Shown: positions 56,020 through 64,000 of the stretch, in pieces | How positions within the stretch are numbered: the first letter of the stretch is position 1 | Layout of the letters: each line of letters begins with the position of its first letter | Assembly: GCF_910594005.1 (NCBI RefSeq) | Contig: NC_057848.1 | Span: 137,588,155 to 137,652,154 of the forward strand | Length of the DNA stretch: 64,000 bases | Source of the DNA: Cervus elaphus | Lineage: Eukaryota; Chordata; Mammalia; Artiodactyla; Cervidae | Direction of reading: 5' to 3' | Notes under the pieces: generated by a model | Told to the model about the DNA's origin: nothing | Seen by the model: the letters and a program-made list of their open reading frames with translations, nothing else | The model's database searches: none | Position numbers and translations under genes: made by a program

Positions 56020-56130
56020 ATATCCCTCTTTAAAGACCAGAGATAAGAGCCGTGAGGAGATAAAGTAGCTTGCCCAGAATCACACGGCTGCTTGATGCTG
56101 GAGCTGAGATTTGAATGCTGTGGGCAGTCT
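56020..56130 (+). mobile_element. MIR 3' half
   Basis: TAGCTTGCCCAGAATCACAC and GAGCTGAGATTTGAATGC continue the MIR begun at 55150. Confidence 0.72.
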
Positions 56131-56637
56131 GATGCATCACTGCTTATTCATGCTGCCAGAATCATTTTGTAAAGCTAGGGCTTCCTTGTCAATAATAAAG
56201 TCATTTATTTTGGAGCATCAGCCTCTGTCCCAAGATCCCTGGATCAGCCTCTGTCCCAAGATCCCTGGATTGAACTCTGCTATCCTGCTGTTAGTTTGCA
56301 ACACATAGCTCTCCCACCTAGGACTGACCAGAATTGCCCTTGATTTCCAGCCTCCCTCTGACAGTCTAGATGTGGCTGATGGTTTCCTGCAGTAACCATT
56401 GGCATGCAGGACTGGCTCCACCCAAGAAGCCTGAAGGAGTCTGTTAGAGCCACAAGGGTGACTCCGTACAACCAGTTTCTGCGTATTTCACCTTGACCCG
56501 AAGCAGGAAAACTCTCTCTGTGTTTCCACTATCACTTTTCCTTGCCCTAGGAGGTATCTGAGCTCTCACAGCCCCACTTGCAGCAGTTAGCAAGGGTTCA
56601 TTCTGGAGAAGATGTTAATCAGTCACTTCAGTGTTAG

Positions 56638-56825
56638 CCGGGCTTCCCAGGTGGCTCAGAGTGTAGAGAACCTGCCTGCCAATGCAGGAGATGCAGGAGA
56701 TGCGGTTCAATCTCTGGGTCGGGAAGATCCTTGCCTGGAGAATCCCATGGACAGAGGAGCCTGGCGGGCTACAGTCCATAGGGTCGCAAAGAGTTAGGCA
56801 CGACTGAGCAACTAAACATCATCAT
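56638..56825 (+). mobile_element. Bov-tA SINE with internal deletion
   Basis: The head is intact (CGGGCTTCCCAGGTGGCTCA), but the segment between GGGAAGATCC and TTGCCTGGAG is lost. GCAGGAGATGCAGGAGATG is a small duplication. Confidence 0.92.
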
Positions 56826-56999
56826 TGTCATCACAAGTGTCAGCCACATGTGAGAGGCAAGTGTCAGTTCTTGTAGGACCACTGGAATTGAAATAGGATT
56901 CTCTCCAAGAGAAAAGGCATCTTCATTTCACGTGAGCCTGAGGTCTAGTTCCCTTGACAGTTTCACCAAATAATGTCTAGCCTAACAAAACTATTAATA

Positions 57000-57510
57000 A
57001 TAGGGTCTGACTGCTTGCTAAGGAGAAACTGAAGATATTTCACGTCAATACTTGTAGCCACATGCAAACATCTATTAAGATATATAATCACAGTACAGTT
57101 GTCAAAATTAGGAGATACAACACAAATACAATATTATTGTGTAATCTACAGTTCATGGAGTTTACCAACTGCCCTTTTTGTGATTTGTTTTTGTGCTCTG
57201 GAATCTAGTCTAAGATCACATATGGAATACAGTTGTCATGTACCTCTGGGGCTCCTTTAATCTGGACCAGTTCCTGAGTTTTGATTTATTGATTTTTCCT
57301 GATTGTGGCATTTTTGAAGAATATAGGCTGGTTATTGCATAGAATGTCCCTCCTTTGATGTACTGCATTTGTTTATGACTAGACTCAACTTACGCCTTTT
57401 GGGTGGGAATATGCTAGAAATGGCAAGTGTCCTTGTCAGAGCATCACATCAGAGAAGCACATGATGTCAGTCTGTCACATTGCTGATGATGACCTTTCTC
57501 TTAGGTAACA
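57000..57510 (-). repeat. Old dispersed repeat, possibly L1-related
   Basis: CCTTTAATCTGGACCAGTTC, GAATGTCCCTCCTTTGATGT and CACATGATGTCAGTCTGTCA follow a well-known old repeat order. I cannot name the family with confidence. Confidence 0.45.
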
Positions 57511-58065
57511 CACAGAGAAATCTTTAAGAGTAAATGTAGGCCATTTATTTTCAAATGGTTCAAAAACAATAACCATGATCGTGGAAATCTGACAAAATGA
57601 TAATAGCTGATAAATCTGGGTGAACAGCACACTGGGTTTCTTTGTCCTGTTCTGATAACTCTACTGCAGGCTTGACATCATTTTTAAATAAAGCAGCTTA
57701 AAAATCTGACACATTAGAAGCTGTCTTCAGTATGTACAGATTGCTCTGGCACTGGGAGGGCAGCATTGGTTTGGGGGGGTGCTGCTTTTTGTGAGGGAAG
57801 GCACTTCAACGGGCTTGTTGGTGATTCAAAGGCATTGCTTGGTCAAGGGGTTAGAGGTAGAGTCAGAGAAAAAAAAGCTAAGCTGCTTAGCATAATACAA
57901 CGAAAGGATGATGTCCTTGAATGGAGAAACTTATAGTGTTACCTTGATATGAGGCTTGCACTGGAGACGGTGAAATAGAGTGTCCTGGAGGACAGAAGTG
58001 TTTCTCACAGAGATGAGTAACAGGCCCAAGAACAGAACAGAGTATCTGGCCCAAGAGAGGACACG

Positions 58066-58215
58066 GGCAGGTAGCCCTAGTGGTTAGGACTTCCTGCTTC
58101 CAATGTAGGAGGCACCAGTTTGATACCTCGTCAGGGAACTAAGATCCTATATGCCTTGTGGCATGGCCGGTGGGGGTGGGGGGTGGGGAAGTCATCTAAT
58201 TTTAAAAAAAGAAAA
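58066..58215 (+). mobile_element. CHR-type SINE
   Basis: AGCCCTAGTGGTTAGGACTT, GATACCTCGTCAGGGAACTA and a G-rich then A-rich tail. Confidence 0.8.
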
Positions 58216-59580
58216 AGAGAACATGGGCAATAAGGGACTTTCCTGTTCACGGTAATAATCTGCAGGAACGGGGCCACGCGATAATGATTGTTGGTTTTCC
58301 CTTTTCTATAGTGTCATTCCTTTATGTTGTTCCTCTGTCTTCACTACAGCTGATAAACCAGCATGCCATAGCATCAGCCTTGAATTAATGGTCATCTTGA
58401 GGGATAAAGTGGAAGTTGGCCATGTGGTGAAATTGACTAGGAGGGCCCGAGGCAGCAAGGAGGAAAAAAAATGATGAGATGATCAGACGTGAAAGGAAGA
58501 GCAGGAGACAATCAGGAGGATACCAACAGTCTGAAAAATTCCTGGAAATATTTGGGAAAAGACACTGGACTTCCAGGCATACTCTGGTGTTTGAATTGCA
58601 GTGATTTGACTGTTAAGGAGAAGAAGATTGCAGAACTCCAGAGAACATAAGCATATATAGGAAAGTAGAGTTCATTGGCCACATGTGGGTCATGTACAAT
58701 AAATGGTTAAAAAAATATAGCTGAGTGGTTTATTCAAGTCCAAAGGAAGAGTTGGTGTGCCTACCTTCTACTACAACAAGCATCAGGAGAATAATGATTT
58801 TGTTATGCAAAGTCATCCCTTGCATATGAGGTGGATCAAGAATGAGAATATTCCTCTGTGTGGACTTTCAAGCTTTGCTAATTTAGGGACCATGTGTAAA
58901 AATAAGAAGACAGGTAATGACTATTTATTTGATTTTAGCACAGTGAGATTATTAATTTGTGGTTACTTGTGAGATTTACTGCACTGCTTTCTTGACACTG
59001 AGATCTCAGGAATTTAAAAAGTCTAAGAAGCTCTACAACAAGAGTTCAAATGAACCAAGAGGTTTTATTTTCTCACTGATGTGAGAAGACATCTGCACAC
59101 ACTAAACTTGAAACTACAGGCTAAAAATGTGAAATACAGTTGTCAGTTCAAGGAAGTGAAGATATTCAGACACAACTCAGACTGTTATATAATTCAGAGA
59201 TCACATCTATTTCCCTTATTAAACTTCCCTGGACTCAATGGACTCATGATTTTGAACAAAGGCAAACATTTTTGTGGAAATGAAACCACAATTTAAAAAA
59301 ATGATTTGATGACTCTGGATGATATTTAACATCTATTCAGTTGCCTTAGAAATTTAAATGTCTATATCTATACACATATAATTGGATAAATATCAGTCCT
59401 GAGAGTGTGATTCAGTTTTAAAAGCACTGATTGGGCTTAAAAATAACACATGCCCATCAAAGCTGATACTGTCCATGGAAATATGTGGCTCTAGATGCTA
59501 AAACTCTCATAAAATATCTAGCAATATGGTGCAATGATGAACAATGTTTGAGTCTTAAGTGACTGTATAAAATTGCAATT
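58216..59580. other. Intergenic, no feature recognised
   Basis: Two 71-aa open frames (58757-58972, 59081-59296) show no family motif. Nothing else was recognised. Confidence 0.45.
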
Positions 59581-59591
59581 ATTAATGAAAT

Positions 59592-59772
59592 GAAGTGAAA
59601 GTGTTAGTCGCTCAGTCATGTCCAATTCTTTGTGATCCCATGGACTATAGCCTGCCAGGCTTCCCTGTCCATGGAATTCTCCAGGCAAGAATACTGGAAT
59701 GGATAGCCGTTCTTTTCTCCAGGTGATCTTCCCAGCCCAGGGATTTGAACCCAGGTTTCCTGCATTGCAGGC
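59592..59772 (-). mobile_element. Bov-tA SINE, head truncated
   Basis: Reverse Bov-A body and part of the tRNA region, ending at CTGCATTGCAGGC. TAATGAAAT occurs on both sides. Confidence 0.9.
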
Positions 59773-60055
59773 AATAATGAAATAGCAGAAATCAAAGAGG
59801 CACCATGACCAATGCAAGCTCAGAGTCAAAATGAGGTACTCTCTAACTCAATCCATTTCCCCAGGATGGGTTAGCCTGTTAAATACCAGCACAGCACGCA
59901 CTGTTTTCATTACTCTCAAGATTTTCTTAACTCCCTTCTCCTCCACTGTCTCCCAATATAGAGAATGAAAACAAGAACAGAAATAAAAACAAATACAACG
60001 TCTCTGGAAGCTCCCAAACTTCCTCCCAAGTAGACTGTAAAATACAAGCTTCCAG

Positions 60056-60330
60056 GACTTCCTTAGTGGTCTAGTGGTTAGGAATTCATGTGCTAAAGCA
60101 AGGGACAGGGGTTCGATCCCTGGTCCAGGAAGAGTCCACCTGCCCGTGCAGTAACTAAGCCTGTGTGCCACAACTACTGAGCCCATGTACCTAGAGCCTG
60201 TGCTCCTCAGCAAGAGAAGCCACCGCAATGAGAAGCCCACACACCGCAATGAAGAGTAGCCCTGCTGACTGCAACTGGAGAAAAGCTAGTGCACAGCGAT
60301 GAAAACTCAGCATGGCCAAAAAACAAAAAT
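60056..60330 (+). mobile_element. CHR-type SINE, long form
   Basis: Head AGGACTTCCTTAGTGGTCTA, long body (GAAGCCACCGCAATGAGAAG; AACTCAGCATGGCC), A-rich tail. Confidence 0.9.
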
Positions 60331-60429
60331 ATCTTCCAGGAGCATGGAAGATAAAACATTACAGGAAAAAATTTTCCTTTTATTTGAAAAAAACTGTAAT
60401 AATAATGAAGTCAAGGATGATGTCAGTGA

Positions 60430-60955
60430 CAATGGTGGTTTTATGGACTGAATTGGGTCCCTCTAAAATCTGTGGGGGGGGGTGGGGTGGGAGGGAGGCT
60501 TAAGAAGGAGGGAATTGTTATACAAACAGCTGATTCATGGTGTTATACAGCAGAAATTAACACAACATTGTAAGGCACCATAACCCAATAATAAAATTTT
60601 TAAAAATAAATAAAAAATAAAGCTTATCTTTTATATCCCTAACCCCTATTGTGACTGTATTTGGACTCAGGGACTTTAGGAGGTAATTAAGGTTACATGA
60701 GACCACAGGATGGGGCCCTAATCTGATTGGACTGGTATCCTCATAAGAAGACTGACACCAGAGAGCTCTTTCTTCTCCTCTGTGTGCAAGAGAAGAGTCC
60801 ATGCAGGATACAGTGAGGAAGCAGCAAGAGAAGCATCACCAGAAACCAACCCTGATGGCACCTTAAGACTTCTAGCCCCTGAACTGTGCAAAAAAAATTT
60901 CACTTATTGAAGCCACACAGTCTGTGGTATTTTCTTTTAGCAGCCTGAGTAGAAG
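60430..60955 (+). mobile_element. MaLR/MLT1-type LTR, split by L1
   Basis: TATGGACTGAATTGGGTCCC, TTTAGGAGGTAATTAAGGTT and CACACAGTCTGTGGTATTTT fit the MLT1 LTR order. An L1 tail occupies about 60472-60622. No internal viral genes are visible. Confidence 0.75.
60472..60622 (+). mobile_element. L1 3' tail inserted in the LTR
   Basis: ACAGCTGATTCATGGTGTTA, AACACAACATTGTAAGGCAC and AATAATAAAATTTT match a ruminant L1 end. Confidence 0.78.
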
Positions 60956-61880
60956 GCAGAAGAAGGAAATCCAGGAGGTTGTCCATGCCCAGAATCATTG
61001 AAAAACCTGGGGAAAAACTGTCAGCAGAAACCTCATCAGAACACTGGACGATAATGAAATGTTTACAGCAACAAGTGAATACTTAACTAAGAGAAAGGCC
61101 ATGAGAACACAGTAGGAGAGCTTTGTGGCATTTTAATTTACCTTAGTCCCTTCCCCCTCTGCAGGATGGCAGTGACTTTGAAGACAGCAGCCTGCATTCC
61201 CATTGTGGGTACCTGGTTGTAGAGGGACCAGGGCAGACCTTAATCCCAAGGAACAGCATTTGTCTGTTTTGATTGGTCTAGGGGTTCCATGAAAGACTGG
61301 CACAAGTGCTTGATTTTGTTTCCTCTAAATCAGAACTCTCTCAGAGTGGAGGAGGGGCCATGCAAAGATCCTCCCTCAAAAGCATTGAAATGAAAGCCAC
61401 TGTGACCTGGGGCAAAACATAACCACTGGGGCAAATGACAGAAACACTGACAGCCTGGCAGGAAAAGCTGGGTAGGACATTCTTTGGGGAATAAAAGTTT
61501 TGACAAGCTGCCTTGTAGACTGGGGAAACTAGAAGGCCACACTCATGTCCAGGGAAGGATGCACGCTCAAAAAAGACCTGAGAAAACCATACACTTCTAC
61601 ATAAAGCTGATCTTTATGCTCCAAGTAAGTAGGAAGTGAAAGTTTAGGCAGAATTGTAAATGGTATGACTGACTATAAAGGATTATCCCAAGAGGGAGCC
61701 ATTCTTCAAGGACCTGGAGAGTATATTTTTCTTTCTATTTTTAAAAATTTGACTCAAGGCATTTAAGGAAATCTCTGTTCAATGACTAGCTGACCACTGA
61801 GCTGATGGAACAGAGACCTCATATAGCATTCATTGTAAAGAATTCAGTCTTCACGAAAGTAGTTTAGAGAAGTCAGTAAA
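60956..61880. other. Intergenic, no feature recognised
   Basis: No gene or clear repeat was seen. Confidence 0.4.
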
Positions 61881-62055
61881 CAAACAACTAAAACCCAAGG
61901 CAAGCAACAACAAATCCTGGAAGTGAGGCAAATAATCTAAATTAGTACAGGATAAGATTCAAAATGTCCAGTTTTCAACAAAATATTACAGGCATGCAAA
62001 GAAACAAGAAAGTATGACTCAGGTGAATGGATAAAGAAGATGTGAGCTATATGTA

Positions 62056-62352
62056 TTGAGGTAGGAGATAGATGGGCCCCAGGCTGAATAATTTCTCCTC
62101 TGTGCACAGAAATTCCATAACAGCAGAAACTCCTTAAAAGCAGGATGATGGAGGATTCTGGACCCTGCCAAGATAAGAGATAAAAGACAACATATTTCTC
62201 ATTCTTGAAGTCAAGGAGACCTCCCTGACTACATATACACAGAAAGGCTCCTTGGAGGTCAAAAGGGAGAGGGTGTTGTCACCTCAAAGTAAATGAATCA
62301 ACTACCCATAAGCCTCTTTGCTGGAATCCATCTTGGCTGAGAGATGTGGGCA

Positions 62353-62383
<31 letters not shown>

Positions 62384-62774
62384 GGGAGGACCCTGAGACA
62401 AACCAAATACAGACTCAGGACCAGACAAAGCAAGATGATTGGTCAAAGGAAACCCGGAAGAAATGCCCATAAAAGAGATTTAAACTGCCACAAGGGTGCG
62501 ACTCAGCGACTCTCTCTGAGCCTGCCTGTGTGTTTAACCACACGCACTGTACTCTATTCCCACCCCCTCCCATAAATACTTCACTTGTTTCCCTACTTTC
62601 CATCTTTGTGGGAATCCTTTTCTGCACAACCGAAGGGCCAGGGCCTTGTCACTGACCACTGGTCTAGTAGCTAGGATTCGGGGCTCTCAGCACCGCAACC
62701 CAACCTCAATCTGTGGTTGAAAACCCAAGACCTGCTTCAAGCTGCTGCAAGATGATGCCACCTTAGATCAGTAT
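62056..62774 (+). mobile_element. Putative ruminant endogenous retrovirus LTR
   Basis: About 720 bp with LTR-like order: a CATAAAAGAGATTTAAAC TATA-like region near 62468, a CCATAAATACTTC poly(A)-like region near 62570, and a U5-like end. No gag, pol or env sequence adjoins it, so it is probably a solo LTR. Boundaries are approximate. A segment of about 65 bp in U5 resembles tRNA-Glu. Confidence 0.5.
62356..62383. repeat. (CA)n microsatellite
   Basis: An uninterrupted CA run of about 14 units, inside the putative LTR. Confidence 0.93.
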
Positions 62775-63106
62775 GAGTTGGTGGTCAAAGGGTACAAATG
62801 CCCAGTTATATGAATCAGTTCTGAGGATCTAATGTACAGCATGGAGACTATAACTAGCAACACTGTATCATATACTGGAAAGTTGTTAAGAGTAGATCTC
62901 CAACATTCTCATTACAATAATTAAATGTTAATTATGTGTGGTGACAGAGGTGATAACTAACCTTATTGAAGATAACTAATCTTAAACTTATACATCATTG
63001 TCAATTATATCCCAATAAACATGGGGGAATAAAAAGATATGATCATCCTGGGGTAGAATGGGTCCTCAATTCAATACAACTAGTGTCTTTGTAAGAAAAG
63101 GATGTG

Positions 63107-63299
63107 GGACTTCCCTGGTGGTCCAATGGCTAAGACTCCACACTCCCAATGCAGGGAGCCCGGGTTCGAACTCTGGTCAGGGAACTAGATCCCACATGCT
63201 GTAACTAAGCACGTGTGTCATAACTAGAGAAGACCATACAGAGTAATGAAGACCCAGGACTTCATTATTCATAAACAATACAAATTTTTAAAAAAGAAA
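63107..63299 (+). mobile_element. CHR-type SINE
   Basis: Head GGGACTTCCCTGGTGGTCCA, body TAACTAAGCACGTGTGTCAT, A-rich tail. Confidence 0.92.
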
Positions 63300-63575
63300 A
63301 GGAGGTGAAGACACAAGGGAAGAAAATTATGTGATGACGGAGGCAGAAATTGAATTGCAGCCACTGCCAGCCTAGGGATGCCAAGAGTGGCTGGCAACTA
63401 CCAAGGACTAAGAAGGGGTGAGGAAGGAGTCTCCCCTCCTGGTTTCAGAGGGCACATGAATCTGCTGGTAACTTGATTTAGGAATTCTCACTTCCAGAAC
63501 CAGGAGACAATAAATTTTCGCGGTTTTAAGCCACTCACTTCGTGGTACTCTGTTCAGGCAGTCCTAGGAAATTCA
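63300..63575 (+). mobile_element. MaLR-type LTR 3' part
   Basis: GAAGACACAAGGGAAGAAAA, TGATGACGGAGGCAGAAATT, TTTTAAGCCACTCACTTCGT and GCAGTCCTAGGAAATTCA follow a MaLR LTR 3' half. Confidence 0.6.
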
Positions 63576-64000
63576 CACATGCTCCCTGTAGAGAAAACAA
63601 CATGTTCCAAGGCCTGGAGGCAAGAGAGAATGACTTGGTCAGGCACCTGCGAAGAGTTCAGTGTATTTAAAGTTTAGAGAGAGAGGCAGGTCATGCCAAG
63701 AAATGAGGCTGGCTAGATAAACAAGTAGGGGCCAGATTATTCAGGAGTTTGTAATTTATCCTAAAGGTAGAGAAAAGATTCATTGAATGGTTAAAGAAGA
63801 TGGGTAAGATGAGCAGATTTATGTGTTATAAGAGTACTATGACCTTAGGAGGAAATGGACTGGAAGGGACCACTGTAGGCAGGAATAAAAGTGAGGAGGC
63901 CACAGAATTTGTCTAGATGAATATAATAAATTGGCTACTACTGTTTAATAAAACGCCCCAAACCCAGTGGCTTAAAATAACATGCAACATTATTTCAGTG
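63576..64000. other. Intergenic; probable old repeats running off the edge
   Basis: AGGGGCCAGATTATTCAGGA and, at the end, CCAAACCCAGTGGCTTAAAA resemble common old mammalian repeats. The family was not assigned. Confidence 0.4.

Larger units (their letters stand above)
61885..63030 (+). mobile_element. Old L1 3' region split by an LTR
   Basis: AAAATGTCCAGTTTTCAACA and GCATGCAAAGAAACAAGAAA lie left of the LTR. GGTCAAAGGGTACAAATGCC and CCAATAAACATGGGGG lie right of it. The L1 parts would join at about 62055/62775. Confidence 0.65.

Noticed and set aside
62657..62722. A functional tRNA-Glu gene
   Set aside because: The B-box side and acceptor pairing are lost; kept only as a tRNA-like segment in a putative LTR.
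49936..64000. XK, the gene expected upstream of CYBB
   Set aside because: No XK exon was recognised. In human the gap is tens of kb, more than this window offers.

Overview
The window is mammalian nuclear DNA from a pecoran ruminant (cattle, sheep, goat, deer or a relative). This follows from dozens of tRNA-Glu-headed Bov-tA, BovA2 and CHR-type SINEs, several BovB (RTE) LINE fragments and ruminant-type L1 3' ends. It holds one recognisable protein-coding gene, CYBB, which encodes NOX2/gp91phox, the catalytic flavocytochrome subunit of the phagocyte NADPH oxidase. The gene is X-linked in mammals, so the window is probably X-chromosomal. The species is not resolved.

CYBB lies on the minus strand. 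All 13 coding exons can be placed base by base, from the ATG at 49796-49798 to the stop at 18390-18392. Every junction is GT-AG, every reading phase matches, and the product is exactly 570 residues, the usual NOX2 length. Haem ligands His101, His115, His209 and His222, the FAD motif HPFTLTS and the NADPH-site motifs are intact. Upstream of exon 1 is a myeloid-type promoter with CCAAT, GATA, IRF-like and PU.1-like sites. The 3' UTR of about 2.4 kb ends near 15970, with ATTAAA and a GT-rich downstream element.

Layout: 1-15.87 kb is intergenic and repeat-rich. It has BovB copies at 0.65-0.93, 5.2-7.3 and 13.95-15.87 kb, the last two interrupted by L1, and an old L1 with a GC-rich 5' part at about 8.3-12.4 kb. 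15.97-49.81 kb is CYBB, its introns filled with SINEs, L1 3' ends, a BovB 3' end and one mariner MITE. 49.8-64 kb is upstream intergenic sequence with further SINEs, L1 pieces, three MaLR-type LTR copies, and a putative ruminant LTR nested in an L1.

No second gene, CRISPR array, functional RNA gene or undescribed system could be supported. The most interesting observations are local: relocated N-glycosylation sequons in NOX2, a BovB 3' end at the branch-point distance of exon 11, an L1 3' end carrying a transduced SINE scrap, a diverged duplication inside intron 3, and a tRNA-Glu-like segment inside a putative LTR.
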